Source of the DNA: Alphaproteobacteria bacterium
GTDB taxonomy: Bacteria > Pseudomonadota > Alphaproteobacteria > Rhizobiales > GCA-2746425
Length of the DNA stretch: 64,000 bases
Reading direction: 5' to 3'
Assembly: GCA_024743215.1 (NCBI GenBank)
Contig: JANSWZ010000005.1
Location: 124,001-188,000, forward strand
The notes beneath the pieces were generated by a model. It was given only the letters and a program-made list of their open reading frames with translations, was not told the origin of the DNA and did no database searches. Positions 35,277 to 45,435 of the stretch are shown here, piece after piece. Numbering within the stretch: position 1 is the stretch's first letter; each line of letters starts with the position of its first letter. Both the position numbers and the translations under genes were made by a program.

Positions 35277-37193
35277 TTATGCGGATTTCTGCTCATCCGC
35301 ATCATCGTCGGCGACTTCCTCAAAATCTGCGTCGATGATTTCCTCATCATCTGCGTTGTCATCGTCTTCCTCATCGGAAGCTTCATCCTGAGAGGCTTTG
35401 TAAATTGCCTCACCAAGTTTCATTGACACAGATGCAAGCGCCTGAGTCTTGGTCATGATTTCTTCGGCATCATCACCTTCAACTGCTGTTTTCAGATCAG
35501 CAAGACCCATTTCAATGGCTTCCTTATCTTCGTCAGCAACCTTGTCACCATGTTCTTCCATCGATTTCTCGGTGGTGTTGATCAGGGCTTCGGCATGGTT
35601 TTTGGCCTCGACAGATTCCTTGCGCTTCTGATCTGAATCCGCATTGGCCTCGGCATCCTTGACCATGTTTTCGATCTCGTCATCAGACAATCCGCCCGAT
35701 GCCTGGATCTGGATCTGCATTTCCTTGCCCGTGCCCTTATCCTTGGCGGACACATTGACGATGCCGTTGGCATCAATGTCGAATGTGACCTCAATCTGAG
35801 GCATGCCACGAGGTGCGGGTGGAATTCCGGCCAAATCAAATTGTCCGAGGACCTTGTTGTCCGCAGCCATTTCGCGCTCACCCTGGAAAACCCGGATGGT
35901 TACCGCATTCTGGTTGTCTTCAGCCGTCGAATAGACCTTCTGCTTTTTGGTCGGAATGGTTGTGTTGCGCTCAATCAAACGATCGAAAACGCCACCCAAT
36001 GTTTCAATACCAAGAGACAAAGGTGTCACATCCAGCAACAGGACGTCTTTGACATCACCCTGCAGAACACCAGCCTGGATCGCTGCGCCCATGGCAACAA
36101 CCTCATCCGGGTTCACGCCCTTATGCGGCTCTTTGCCAAAGAATTCTTTCACGACCTCCTGGATTTTCGGCATACGGGTCATACCGCCCACCAAAACCAC
36201 TTCATCGATCTCGCCAGCTGACAGGCCGGCATCTTTCAGTGCTGATTTACAAGGTCCAACAGTCCGCTGCACCAGATCATCCACAAGCGATTCCAGCTTT
36301 GCGCGGGTCAGTTTGATGGTCAGATGTTTTGGACCGGACGCATCGGCGGTGATGAATGGCAGATTGACTTCGGTCTGAGTAGACGAAGACAGTTCAATCT
36401 TGGCTTTTTCAGCAGCTTCCTTCAGACGCTGAAGGGCCAGCTTGTCGCCGCGCAGATCAATACCCTGATCTTTTTTGAATTCGTCAGCCAGATAACCAAC
36501 CAGACGCATATCAAAGTCTTCACCACCAAGGAATGTATCGCCATTGGTGGATTTGACTTCAAATACACCGTCGCCGATTTCCAGAATGGATACGTCAAAT
36601 GTACCACCACCCAAATCGTAGACCGCAATGGTCTTGCCATCATTCTTGTCCAGGCCATAAGCCAGAGCGGCTGCGGTTGGCTCGTTGATGATACGCAGAA
36701 CTTCAAGACCGGCGATCTTACCGGCATCCTTGGTTGCCTGACGCTGGGCATCGTTAAAGTATGCGGGAACAGTGATCACGGCCTGCGTCACGCTCTCACC
36801 CAGATAGGCTTCAGCGGTTTCCTTCATCTTCTGAAGAATCATCGCAGAGACCTGTGAGGGAGAATAAGTCTCATTCTGCGCCTTGACCCAGGCATCGCCA
36901 TTGTCTGCCTTGACAATCTGATAAGGCACGAGCTTCTTGTCTTTGGTCACCATCGGGTCGTTGAACCGGCGGCCAACAAGACGTTTGACAGCAAAAACTG
37001 TATTTTCAGGATTGGTCACGCCCTGGCGTTTTGCAGACTGGCCAACCAGCCGCTCACCATCTTCGGTAAAGCCCACCATGGATGGTGTCGTGCGAGCACC
37101 CTCGGCGTTTTCAATAACTTTTGGATTCTTGCCGTCCATGACAGCGATACAGGAATTGGTGGTTCCCAAATCAATACCAATGACTTTCGCCAT
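35277..37193 (-). CDS. dnaK: Chaperone protein DnaK (Hsp70)
   Basis: 638 residues. ATPase signatures [18 protein letters not shown] at the start, [15 protein letters not shown] near 190 and [13 protein letters not shown] near 335; peptide-binding domain from about 390 ([14 protein letters not shown]) and an acidic C-terminus rich in Asp/Glu. It folds and protects proteins with DnaJ and GrpE. AAGGAGAG precedes the start. The gene is separated from dnaJ by the FkbM gene and from alkB by a 317-base divergent region. Confidence 0.98.
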   Translation of the reverse strand: MAKVIGIDLGTTNSCIAVMDGKNPKVIENAEGARTTPSMVGFTEDGERLVGQSAKRQGVTNPENTVFAVKRLVGRRFNDPMVTKDKKLVPYQIVKADNGDAWVKAQNETYSPSQVSAMILQKMKETAEAYLGESVTQAVITVPAYFNDAQRQATKDAGKIAGLEVLRIINEPTAAALAYGLDKNDGKTIAVYDLGGGTFDVSILEIGDGVFEVKSTNGDTFLGGEDFDMRLVGYLADEFKKDQGIDLRGDKLALQRLKEAAEKAKIELSSSTQTEVNLPFITADASGPKHLTIKLTRAKLESLVDDLVQRTVGPCKSALKDAGLSAGEIDEVVLVGGMTRMPKIQEVVKEFFGKEPHKGVNPDEVVAMGAAIQAGVLQGDVKDVLLLDVTPLSLGIETLGGVFDRLIERNTTIPTKKQKVYSTAEDNQNAVTIRVFQGEREMAADNKVLGQFDLAGIPPAPRGMPQIEVTFDIDANGIVNVSAKDKGTGKEMQIQIQASGGLSDDEIENMVKDAEANADSDQKRKESVEAKNHAEALINTTEKSMEEHGDKVADEDKEAIEMGLADLKTAVEGDDAEEIMTKTQALASVSMKLGEAIYKASQDEASDEEDDDNADDEEIIDADFEEVADDDADEQKSA

Positions 37194-37510
37194 ATTTACT
37201 CTCCTTGTTTGGCAGACATGAGCCTTGCTATCGCACCGACCTTAAAGCATCGGCTTCTCTGTTCACGAAGCAGGACCAAATCCCCTTTTTAACGTGTCCG
37301 TTTACCATGCACACTTTGCGAGCCGGTCAATGTCTTTTGAACAGAGAAAAAGACCCGACATCACTGTGCTTCGTCGCGTATATAAGAGAGCGGAGCGATG
37401 CCTGCAAGCGCCGGATTGCGCGGATTTGTGACAAGACCTGACTTTTTTCAGCGCCAACACCGCTGGCTGCCCCATATGAAGAGTGAAAACAGAAAATTTG
37501 GAAGTGGACA
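37194..37510. promoter_or_regulatory. Divergent dnaK/alkB promoter region
   Basis: No gene in these 317 bases. On the minus strand TTGACC (37325-37330) may be a -35 box for dnaK; the downstream -10 is poor. On the plus strand GTATATAAG (37378-37386) resembles a -10 for alkB. No CIRCE-type inverted repeat was seen. The exact heat-shock promoter cannot be named with confidence. Confidence 0.35.
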
Positions 37511-38116
37511 ATGGAGCTCGAACCAGGCCTGTTTCTTTACAGTGGATACTATGATCGCTGTGCCCAGGCGGACTTGCGCGACATGCTCCGAACCATTGTC
37601 GATGCTGCGCCTTTGTTTCAACCGGTCATGCCAAAAACCGGGAAGCCACTATCCGTTAAAATGAGCAATTGCGGCCCGTTGGGCTGGGTGGCAGACAAGG
37701 CTGGCTATCGCTATCAGGAAACGCATCCCATGACGGGAGCGCCATGGCCTGATCTGCCTCCAGTGCTTCTGAACCTATGGGATGCCGTGGCGAAAGAGGC
37801 TCCCAGGCCACAGGCCTGTCTGATCAATTATTATCAACCAAGCGCCAAAATGGGTCTGCATCAGGATCGGGACGAAGCCATGTTTACAGCGCCGGTTGTT
37901 TCCGTGTCTCTGGGCGATGATTGCCGGTTCCGCACAGGAACGACAGAGCGCAATGGCCCAACAAAAAGCTTCAAGCTGCATTCCGGAGATGTTTTGGTCA
38001 TGGGCGGTGAAAGCCGTCTGGCCTATCACGGAGTAGATCGGATTTACCCCGGCACTTCCACATTGCTGAAAGCGCCGGGTCGAATCAATCTGACCCTAAG
38101 ACGGGTCACAGCCTGA
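37511..38116 (+). CDS. alkB: AlkB-type 2-oxoglutarate/Fe(II) dioxygenase
   Basis: 201 residues. Iron ligands His and Asp are in MGLHQDRDE (near residue 116) and the distal His in LAYHGVDR (near 173); 2-oxoglutarate-binding Arg in RINLTLRR at the end. SVSLGDDCRFRTG matches AlkB. It reverses alkyl damage (N1-methyladenine, N3-methylcytosine) in DNA or RNA. It is divergent from dnaK. The last 21 bases overlap the convergent dihydrofolate-reductase-family gene. Confidence 0.93.
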   Translation: MELEPGLFLYSGYYDRCAQADLRDMLRTIVDAAPLFQPVMPKTGKPLSVKMSNCGPLGWVADKAGYRYQETHPMTGAPWPDLPPVLLNLWDAVAKEAPRPQACLINYYQPSAKMGLHQDRDEAMFTAPVVSVSLGDDCRFRTGTTERNGPTKSFKLHSGDVLVMGGESRLAYHGVDRIYPGTSTLLKAPGRINLTLRRVTA

Positions 38117-38647
38117 CGGGTTCACCTCATACTCCATCAAAGTGACGCCGGTCTTGTAAGGCGTAACGGAGGCGACGGTCAGATGTGTTGTCGCAGTCAT
38201 CCCTTCGAACAAGGCGACACCACTGCCCAGAATTATTGGGGCCAGCTTGACGATGAGGCGATCAATACGCCCGTGCTGCAACAGATATCCGGCCATTCTC
38301 CCGCCGCCACACAGATAAATATCTGTGCCGTCTTCAGACTTCATGGCATCGATTGTCTGGAGCCAGTCAGTCCGGACCACCTCCACATCCGATGCTCCGG
38401 GAAGCGAAATGGTGCGGGAGAAGATAAAGTGGCGCATATGAGGATAGGCACGGGCGCCAGCTTTCAGGCCAAACCCATAGCCGAATTCATAAGTGCGACG
38501 ACCCATCACCACGGTGTCATAGGTTTCCAGTCGAGCCTGATAGGCGGCCGCATGATCACCTTTCATGGGAAAAGCGGAAATGTCGTCGCCGGGCGCAGCA
38601 ATATAGCCGTCGAGAGACGACGCTACGTCGTAAACAAGGTGTCTCAT
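38096..38647 (-). CDS. Dihydrofolate reductase family protein (RibD C-terminal type)
   Basis: 183 residues with the RibD_C/DHFR fold: VYDVASSLDGYIAAP at the start, DTVVMGRRTYEFG (about 44-56), IYLCGGGRMAGYLLQ (about 109-123) and LIVKLAPIILGSGVALF. These stand-alone proteins are NADPH-binding reductases of unknown substrate. It ends inside the 3' end of alkB on the other strand. Confidence 0.88.
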   Translation of the reverse strand: MRHLVYDVASSLDGYIAAPGDDISAFPMKGDHAAAYQARLETYDTVVMGRRTYEFGYGFGLKAGARAYPHMRHFIFSRTISLPGASDVEVVRTDWLQTIDAMKSEDGTDIYLCGGGRMAGYLLQHGRIDRLIVKLAPIILGSGVALFEGMTATTHLTVASVTPYKTGVTLMEYEVNPSGCDPS

Positions 38648-38881
38648 TTGAAACTCCAGAATTGGAACAAGAATCGGCCCTTACCTTGCAAAATGGTCTG
38701 CAAAATCGACCAGCAAGGGCGCTCAGCAATCTGATTTCCGGTTTACCGGTGGCTGTTGTTCATGGACCCGTACCTGGCTCTGGCACATCTGCTTTTCATG
38801 CAAGCAGTGGTTTGTCTGGATGTCTGGTCACCCGCCAAATCAGATCAGCGGGTGCCTGTCTTTATCGTCCTGTCGGCATTA

Positions 38882-39544
38882 TCAGTCTTCTATTTCCGAC
38901 GCGTCATCTGGAACCACTTTTGGCGCTGGCTTTGGACCACCTTTGGAAACACCGACCATGGCAGGCCGCAAAACCCTGTCACCAAGCATATAGCCCGCCT
39001 GCATGACCTGAACCACCATGCCACTGGCAACGGCCGGGTTAGGCACTTCAAACACAGCCTGATGGCGGTTTGGATCAAATTTCTCACCTTCGGGCTCTTC
39101 TTTGGTGACGCCGTGTTTGGCGAAAACGCGCACCATTTCCCGGCCAGTCATTTCAACGCCTTCCACAAGCGCTGCCAATGTGGTTCCGGCCGTTTCCTTC
39201 TCTTCATCAGAGACCGTTGAAATGGCGCGATCCAGATTGTCGCCAATGCTCAACACGTCGCGGGCAAAATTTGAAATCGCATATTGCCGCGAATCGGCCA
39301 CTTCGCGCTGGGTGCGGCGGCGCAGATTTTCCATGTCTGCAGCAACACGCAGCATCTGGTCTCTCAGGGCTTCTTTTTCATCCCGCAATTCCTGATTTTC
39401 CTGAAGAAGGGCATCTATCACCTCTTCCGGTGTCCGTTTGCCAGTCGGGGTCTCGTCTTCTTGCTCAGAAGCTGAAGTATTCGACAATTCGCTGTCGTCT
39501 GCTTCGTTTTTCAGTGGGTCAGCTTTTTTGGTTTCGTCGCTCAT
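38882..39544 (-). CDS. grpE: Nucleotide exchange factor GrpE
   Basis: 220 residues. An acidic N-terminal tail of about 35 residues precedes a long helix ([38 protein letters not shown]) and the beta domain with [15 protein letters not shown] and [21 protein letters not shown]. It releases ADP from DnaK. It is the second gene after hrcA, 79 bases downstream. Confidence 0.96.
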   Translation of the reverse strand: MSDETKKADPLKNEADDSELSNTSASEQEDETPTGKRTPEEVIDALLQENQELRDEKEALRDQMLRVAADMENLRRRTQREVADSRQYAISNFARDVLSIGDNLDRAISTVSDEEKETAGTTLAALVEGVEMTGREMVRVFAKHGVTKEEPEGEKFDPNRHQAVFEVPNPAVASGMVVQVMQAGYMLGDRVLRPAMVGVSKGGPKPAPKVVPDDASEIED

Positions 39545-39623
39545 GATCGATCACGGTCTTTTCGATTTAATCTGTTGGTGGGGATATCGAAGCTTGGCGG
39601 CAAAAAATCAACCGCCAATCTCG

Positions 39624-40697
39624 TTAACTGAGCATTTTTCCCAAAAGCTGGGCTGTATAGTCCACAACAGGGATGATGCGGCCATAATTCAGCCGTGTCG
39701 GGCCGATGACACCCAGCACGCCGACAACATTGTCTTCTGCATTGTGATAAGGGGCAACCACCAGCGATGAGCCGGACATGGAAAACAGGCTGTTTTCGGA
39801 CCCGATAAAGATACGTACACCATCACCGGTTTCAGCAGACCCCAACAACTCGATCAGGTCGGACTTGCTCTCCAGATCTTCAAAGAGCAGTCGGATGCGG
39901 TCCAGATCTTCGCCCTGCCCGACGTCCTCCAACAAATTGGCACGGCCCCGAACAATGAGATTTTGCGCATTTCTGGCTCCCTCATTGACACCGGCCCATG
40001 TGGCAAGTCCCTCTTCCACCAACCGTGCCGTCAGATCATCCAATTCACGACGCTGGGATTCCATCAATTGCTGGAGTTCAATGCGCGCTTCCGGCAGTGT
40101 GCGGCCACGCAAACCTTCATTCAGGTAATTTGAAGCCTGAACCAGAGACGCCGCTGGCATGCCTTTGGGAATGTCGATGATGCGGTTTTCCACAGCGCCA
40201 TCCTGAGCCACCAGTACGACGAGCGCACGCCCGTCTTCAATACGGACAAACTCTATATGTTTCAGCGGCACTTCGCGTTTGCCGGTCAGGACCAGCCCGG
40301 CACCTTTGGACACACCAGACAGCATGCGGCTGGCATCTGCCAAAAGCGTACCTCCAGAATTTTCGGCTCTGTTGCTATCAAACTGGGCATCGATCTGCTG
40401 CCGCGCGCTTTCATCCAGATCGCCTACTTCCATCATCGCGTCAACAAAGAAGCGCAGGCCACGTTCCGTCGGCAGACGTCCCGCGCTGATATGCGGGGCA
40501 TAAATAAGGCCCATCTGCTCCAGATCGGACATCACATTGCGGACTGAGGCAGGCGATAGGTTCAGAGACAGACTACGGGACAGATTGCGCGATCCAACGG
40601 GCGAGCCATCCTCCATATAGGCTTCGACAATCCGGCGAAATACCTGATGCGAGCGTTCATCCATATCCTGATCAAAAAAGCGCGTGTCGGTGGCCAT
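39624..40697 (-). CDS. hrcA: Heat-inducible transcription repressor HrcA
   Basis: 357 residues from the ATG at 40697 (MATDTRFFDQDMDERS); ATGs at 40706 and 40739 are alternatives. The winged-helix region GSPVGSRNLSRSLSLNLSPASVRNVMSDLEQMG and HISAGRLPTERGLRFFVD are diagnostic; the C-terminal GVIGPTRLNYGRIIPVVDYTA is typical. It represses chaperonin genes at CIRCE operators, none of which is seen in this window. It is divergent from rph and leads grpE. Confidence 0.93.
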   Translation of the reverse strand: MATDTRFFDQDMDERSHQVFRRIVEAYMEDGSPVGSRNLSRSLSLNLSPASVRNVMSDLEQMGLIYAPHISAGRLPTERGLRFFVDAMMEVGDLDESARQQIDAQFDSNRAENSGGTLLADASRMLSGVSKGAGLVLTGKREVPLKHIEFVRIEDGRALVVLVAQDGAVENRIIDIPKGMPAASLVQASNYLNEGLRGRTLPEARIELQQLMESQRRELDDLTARLVEEGLATWAGVNEGARNAQNLIVRGRANLLEDVGQGEDLDRIRLLFEDLESKSDLIELLGSAETGDGVRIFIGSENSLFSMSGSSLVVAPYHNAEDNVVGVLGVIGPTRLNYGRIIPVVDYTAQLLGKMLS

Positions 40698-40902
40698 TCT
40701 TCTCATCCCGCAGGCAATTGGTTTTGGCCAGACTTTCATCCCGGTCAGGCATAGTACATATTATAAACTTAGTGTCTGCCAAGCCTCATGGAAAGTGAAA
40801 CTTCTGCAAGCCGGTTCAGCATGTTTGTTTTCTGCGCTTTGCATTCGGCGCAGGCTTGTCTATCAAGAGCGATGAATCGAAGCCATTTTAGAGAAGAGCC
40901 TC

Positions 40903-41616
40903 ATGAGACCATCCGATCGTGAACCCGATGCCCTGCGTGCCGTTTCACTGGAACGCAACGTATCAAAACATGCTGAGGGCTCGTGCCTGGTAAAGTTTGG
41001 TGACACGCATGTGCTGTGCACTGCCAGTTTGGCTGAAAATGTTCCGCCCTGGCTGCGTGGCGGCGGCAAGGGATGGGTAACGGCTGAGTATGGTATGCTG
41101 CCACGCTCCACCGGTGGACGTATGCGCCGGGAAGCGACCAGCGGCAAGCAGTCGGGCCGAACACAGGAAATTCAACGCCTGATTGGACGCTCCCTGCGCG
41201 CCGTCGTTGATATGCAGGCCCTTGGCGAGCGGCAGATTACCCTTGACTGTGATGTAATTCAGGCTGATGGCGGAACGCGAACAGCGGCCATTACCGGTGC
41301 CTGGGTGGCACTCAGTGACTGTATTGCCTGGATGCGCCAGCGTAATCTGGTAACAGGCACTGTGTTGAAAGACAATGTAGCTGCCATTTCCTGCGGTATA
41401 TATAAAGGCACACCAGTGCTGGATCTGGATTATGACGAGGATTCAACCGCAGAAACCGATGCCAATTTTGTCTTGACCGGCTCGGGCGGCATTGTTGAAA
41501 TTCAGGGCACTGCCGAGAAAGAACCGTTTTCCGAAGAAGAATTGAAACAACTGATGGATCTGGCGAAATCTGGCATCAAGCAACTTGTCTCGTTGCAAAA
41601 CATGGCGATCATGTAA
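40903..41616 (+). CDS. rph: Ribonuclease PH
   Basis: 237 residues. Characteristic stretches are [49 protein letters not shown] (phosphate and RNA binding Arg residues), [21 protein letters not shown] split at residues 109-129, and VDLDYDEDS-like [14 protein letters not shown]. It trims tRNA 3' ends by phosphorolysis. Its stop is immediately followed by the rdgB start. Confidence 0.97.
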   Translation: MRPSDREPDALRAVSLERNVSKHAEGSCLVKFGDTHVLCTASLAENVPPWLRGGGKGWVTAEYGMLPRSTGGRMRREATSGKQSGRTQEIQRLIGRSLRAVVDMQALGERQITLDCDVIQADGGTRTAAITGAWVALSDCIAWMRQRNLVTGTVLKDNVAAISCGIYKGTPVLDLDYDEDSTAETDANFVLTGSGGIVEIQGTAEKEPFSEEELKQLMDLAKSGIKQLVSLQNMAIM

Positions 41617-42258
41617 ATGAGCAACCCGGTTCGTAAACTGAGAGGCGGCAAACTTGTGCTGGCCAGCCACAATGCAGGAAAATTGCGCGAAATTCGCGAC
41701 CTTGTCGTGCCTCACGGTATCGAAGTCGTGTCCGCAGCCGAACTGGATTTGCCGGAACCGGAAGAAACCGGCACCACATTTGCTGCCAATGCAAAGCTGA
41801 AGGCGCTGGCATCAGCCACGGCTACCGGGCTTCCCGCATTGTCAGATGATTCCGGCCTCTCGGTTGATTGTCTGGACGGAGATCCGGGCATTTATTCAGC
41901 CAGATGGGCAGGCGCGGACAAGGATTTTTCCATGGCCATGCGCAATGTGCAGGAAGCCATGCTGGCCAAGGGCGCAAACGAGGCCTCAAAGCGGGGTGGG
42001 CAATTTGTCAGCGCACTGTGTCTTGCCTATCCTGACGGTGAGACCTTTGTGTTTGAAGGTATCATACGGGGCGAGATTGTCTGGCCGCCGCGTGGTACGC
42101 AGGGTTTTGGGTATGATCCCATCTTCCTGCCGGAGAATCATGATAAGACATTTGGGGAGATGACGCCGCAGGAGAAACATGGACCGCGTCCCGATGGGGA
42201 ACCGGGCCTGTCACACCGGGCGCGGGCATTTGCCCTGTTTGAGAAATATGCGCTGTAG
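41617..42258 (+). CDS. rdgB: dITP/XTP pyrophosphatase (RdgB/HAM1)
   Basis: 213 residues. [17 protein letters not shown] (SHNxxK motif), [23 protein letters not shown] and [10 protein letters not shown] are diagnostic. It cleaves non-canonical purine triphosphates and keeps them out of DNA. The ATG directly abuts the rph stop codon, indicating one operon with hrcA's divergent neighbour rph and hemW downstream. Confidence 0.96.
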   Translation: MSNPVRKLRGGKLVLASHNAGKLREIRDLVVPHGIEVVSAAELDLPEPEETGTTFAANAKLKALASATATGLPALSDDSGLSVDCLDGDPGIYSARWAGADKDFSMAMRNVQEAMLAKGANEASKRGGQFVSALCLAYPDGETFVFEGIIRGEIVWPPRGTQGFGYDPIFLPENHDKTFGEMTPQEKHGPRPDGEPGLSHRARAFALFEKYAL

Positions 42259-42285
42259 GATCCGGGCTTCGGTCGTTTGAAACTC

Positions 42286-43542
42286 ATGGAACAAAACACA
42301 GACAGTCAGAAGCTGGAAGCTGGAAGCCAGCCGCAAGGTGCACCGGGTGGCCCCGACCACCCAACGCGGGATGCAGGGTTCGGTATCTATGTGCACTGGC
42401 CTTTCTGCGCAGCCAAATGTCCCTATTGTGATTTCAACTCCCATGTGCGGCACAAGCCGGTTGATCAGGCTCGATTTCTGGCTGCCTTCAAGACAGAGAT
42501 TGCGCATTTCGCCGCCCGAACGCCTGAGCGCCGTGTTACCAGCATCTTTTTTGGTGGGGGTACGCCGTCGCTGATGGACCCGGTAACCATTGCCGGTATT
42601 CTGGATGCGATTCACTGGCACTGGCCGGTTGATCCCGGTGCCGAGATTACCATGGAAGCCAATCCGCAATCGGTTGAGGCTGGCCGGTTCAAGGCCTATC
42701 GCAAAGCTGGGGTCAATCGGTTGTCGCTTGGTGTTCAGGCACTGAATGATGATGATCTGAAGTTTTTAGGGCGGCTGCACAATGTCGAAGAGGCGATCAA
42801 CGCCATTGCGATTGCACGGGAGACGTTCCCTCGCCTGTCATTCGATCTGATTTATGCGCGGCCTGGTCAGAGCGTTTCTGCCTGGAGTGAAGAACTGAAA
42901 CGCGCACTGGATTATGCTGCCGATCATCTGTCGCTCTATCAGTTGACGATTGAGCCGGAAACGCCCTTCTGGGCATTGCAGGACGCTGGCAAGCTGGTGG
43001 TTCCCGATCAGGATGAAGCGGCGGAGTTATATCGCGCGACACAGACGATCTGCGAAGAAGCAGGTTTGCCGGCTTATGAAACCTCCAATCACGCGGCCCC
43101 TGGCGCTGAAAGCCGTCACAATCTGATCTATTGGCGCTATGGCGAATATGTCGGCGTGGGTCCCGGCGCGCACGGCCGGCTGGTGGGTGCCAATGGCTCA
43201 TCGCGCTTTGCAACCGCGACAGAACGCAATCCGGAGCGGTGGCTGTCACTGGTGGAGTCCCATGGTCATGGCACCATCACAGATGATGAGCTATTGGCCG
43301 AGGAACAGGGTGATGAGTTTCTGGTAATGGGGCTGCGGCTGCATGAAGGCATTGATATGGCCCGCTATCAGGCCCTGTCCGGTCGTCGGATTGATCCGCG
43401 TCGGGTCGAAGACCTTCTGACCCACAAAATGATCGAACGCCTCGCACCACGTGCCGCCGGGTCCAACAGCGAAGAGCGGGTGCGTGCCACTCGGGATGGC
43501 GCCATGGTGCTGGATGCCGTTGTGGCTGATCTCGCGATCTAG
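42286..43542 (+). CDS. hemW: Radical SAM heme chaperone HemW
   Basis: 418 residues from the ATG at 42286 (a TTG at 42277 is possible). The radical-SAM cysteine motif is in HWPFCAAKCPYCDFNSHV (CxxxCxxC), followed by FFGGGTPSLM, EITMEANPQSVE and NRLSLGVQ. The extra Cys next to the motif and the length fit HemW rather than the coproporphyrinogen oxidase HemN. It delivers heme to respiratory proteins. It lies 27 bases after rdgB. Confidence 0.9.
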   Translation: MEQNTDSQKLEAGSQPQGAPGGPDHPTRDAGFGIYVHWPFCAAKCPYCDFNSHVRHKPVDQARFLAAFKTEIAHFAARTPERRVTSIFFGGGTPSLMDPVTIAGILDAIHWHWPVDPGAEITMEANPQSVEAGRFKAYRKAGVNRLSLGVQALNDDDLKFLGRLHNVEEAINAIAIARETFPRLSFDLIYARPGQSVSAWSEELKRALDYAADHLSLYQLTIEPETPFWALQDAGKLVVPDQDEAAELYRATQTICEEAGLPAYETSNHAAPGAESRHNLIYWRYGEYVGVGPGAHGRLVGANGSSRFATATERNPERWLSLVESHGHGTITDDELLAEEQGDEFLVMGLRLHEGIDMARYQALSGRRIDPRRVEDLLTHKMIERLAPRAAGSNSEERVRATRDGAMVLDAVVADLAI

Positions 43543-43638
43543 ACTGATCCCCAGTCAATTGATCTAACGCTTGTTCACAAATTTGCGCCGCTCTGGGCAC
43601 TTTCCAATACCCAAACGGCCTGAACCCGTCATGCAAAA

Positions 43639-43660
43639 GCCCGGCAGTTTCCCGCCGGGC
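43639..43660 (-). terminator. Rho-independent terminator of the porin gene
   Basis: Perfect 7-base arms GCCCGGC (43639-43645) and GCCGGGC (43654-43660) with an 8-base loop; on the minus strand the stem is followed by TTTT. It stands 43 bases after the porin stop and separates it from convergent hemW. Confidence 0.75.
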
Positions 43661-43702
43661 CTCGTAAATTTCTGATCTGACCTAAGTCATATCAGGATTG
43701 GC

Positions 43703-44980
43703 TTAGAAGTCCCGTTGAATGCGCAGTTTGGCTTCCCAGCTATCGGAATCACCGTCTTCTGTACCAAGCATTTCATTTTCTTCGGTTTCTACATCAGTGT
43801 ACTGACCAGCCAAGCTAACAGTCAGGTTCTCTACAACTTCATACTCGATGTTGGCGCTGACCTGCCAGAGTTCAGCCTGCTCATCGAAATCATGGTAAGA
43901 TCCTGTCACAGCCACGTTCAAAGCGCTGGACAAGTCATGGCTCAGACCAGCCAGGACATACCAACCGCTCATTGTGTCAGTGATATCGCCAGTTGTGATG
44001 TCAACGGCAGCTTCATAATAGTCTTCGCCGCCAATGTAGTGCATGGCACCATCCGCATACGCTCCAACAACTTTAACTTTAGTCATGGAACCGACATTCA
44101 ATTCAACGCCAGCCTGAACAGCCCAACCATAATCTTCGTCAAGCACATCAAGCGCGGCACCTGTAAACGTTACTGTCGTATAAGGTGCAGTCGGGTCAAA
44201 TGTCGAGATCGAACGAATCTGATGCAAAGCGCCGGAAACCTGAGCTGAACCCCAACCTTGTGAAATACGCAGGCTAGCTACGACCTCAGGAATCTCCATC
44301 CCAGCATATGTCGCGTCCTGGCCAACATATGCACCAGACGCGATGGTTGTTGTTTTGGTAATCGAACCGCCGCCACCGGCACCTGTCGAGAATGCAGACG
44401 TGACTGCAATAGTGCTGTCAGTGCCATTGTACTGGGCAATGTTCGCACGACGGTCACGACCGTCTTCAAGACCCAGCGTCATGGACAGGCCATTGCCGAA
44501 AGGCATGATGAAGGTGAACTGGTTGATGCCTTCATCAACATACAGACCGTCATAGATACCGTAACCACCACCGAAATCGTAACGGGATGTTTCACGACCG
44601 ACCAGGATGTTCTCACCAATTGTGATCCAGGCATCCTCAATTTCAACGTCACCTTCGTTTTCACCAGAGATCGAGAACTGACCAACCAGCAAACCAACTT
44701 CCGTCATGGAAGAGGCGTTGATAACCAGTTCGAATTCTGAATTCAGGAAGGATGTGTCCGTTTCATCGTCGTCTTCATCATCACGGATGCCGATTTCTGT
44801 CCGTACGCGGCCAGAGAATTTCAGGCAGGTTTCTGTGCCCGGGATGTAATGAAAGCCAGCACCGAATGCATCACAGACACGCACGTAATCGACTGGTTCC
44901 ACGATTGGCAAATCAGCCGCCTGTGCGCCTGTTAAGGCAAACAGAGAAGCTGCGGAACTAAGCAATATAATCTTATTCAT
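43703..44980 (-). CDS. Outer-membrane porin (Hyphomicrobiales porin family)
   Basis: 425 residues with a signal peptide (MNKIILLSSAASLFALTGAQA, cleavage before ADLP). The mature start has the family pattern with two cysteines: VRVCDAFGAGFHYIPG and ETCLKFSGRVR (Cys36 and Cys52). The remainder alternates short beta-strand-like segments and polar loops and ends in a C-terminal Phe (IQRDF), as outer-membrane barrels do. An acidic run of ten residues (67-76, DDEDDDETDT) sits in the first loop. It forms a general diffusion channel. Confidence 0.92.
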   Translation of the reverse strand: MNKIILLSSAASLFALTGAQAADLPIVEPVDYVRVCDAFGAGFHYIPGTETCLKFSGRVRTEIGIRDDEDDDETDTSFLNSEFELVINASSMTEVGLLVGQFSISGENEGDVEIEDAWITIGENILVGRETSRYDFGGGYGIYDGLYVDEGINQFTFIMPFGNGLSMTLGLEDGRDRRANIAQYNGTDSTIAVTSAFSTGAGGGGSITKTTTIASGAYVGQDATYAGMEIPEVVASLRISQGWGSAQVSGALHQIRSISTFDPTAPYTTVTFTGAALDVLDEDYGWAVQAGVELNVGSMTKVKVVGAYADGAMHYIGGEDYYEAAVDITTGDITDTMSGWYVLAGLSHDLSSALNVAVTGSYHDFDEQAELWQVSANIEYEVVENLTVSLAGQYTDVETEENEMLGTEDGDSDSWEAKLRIQRDF

Positions 44981-45435
44981 TAGATGACCTCTAAAGTGGT
45001 TAAAGTTCCAGATACGACTTGCCGGCTCTTATAAGCACGACCAAGTCTCCCAACCTGATGATTCACCTCAGCGACCCGACCAAAACCTGAATTGGATTGC
45101 GGCGTCAATGCATAAATCCGCGAAATCAGAATGATGATGACAATGCTGTTAAGCTGTTGTATTTAAAGCACATAATTAGCCCGATTGTTAAATTTTTGTT
45201 GTCAAAAGAAGCCCAGCGTCAACCAATCTGCTCCTAAAAATCGGGCGCGACCGATCTGGCGATTGGCCTTCTCTCAGCGGCGTTTGACAGGAATCAGGGA
45301 CCTGCTGAACAAGCCCGAATGTGACGGTGGAGGGTAGATTGATGGCCTGCAAAAGCAGACACAGTCTTCGCATTTCGCCTTGCTCGGATTTATTTCGGGA
45401 ATCTACAAGTCAGCAGTTCTATTGACCCGCCTCAG
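44981..45435. other. Porin upstream region, no gene
   Basis: 455 bases without a convincing gene. The half nearest the porin is AT-rich and presumably holds its promoter: on the minus strand TTGACA (plus-strand 45197-45202) is followed by AT-rich sequence, but no -10 at the usual distance was found. A 61-codon frame at 45188-45373 has no family resemblance and is dismissed. Confidence 0.5.

Noticed and set aside
38756-39220. 154-codon plus-strand frame with a hydrophobic N-terminus, opposite the grpE end
   Set aside because: Most of it is antisense to grpE; the hydrophobic start alone is too little to support a gene.
40698-40902. CIRCE operator for HrcA upstream of hrcA or dnaK
   Set aside because: No TTAGCACTC/GAGTGCTAA inverted repeat could be found; in this group it is usually at groESL, which is outside the window.
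45188-45373. 61-codon minus-strand frame upstream of the porin
   Set aside because: No recognisable family, no ribosome-binding site, and it lies in the presumed porin promoter region.
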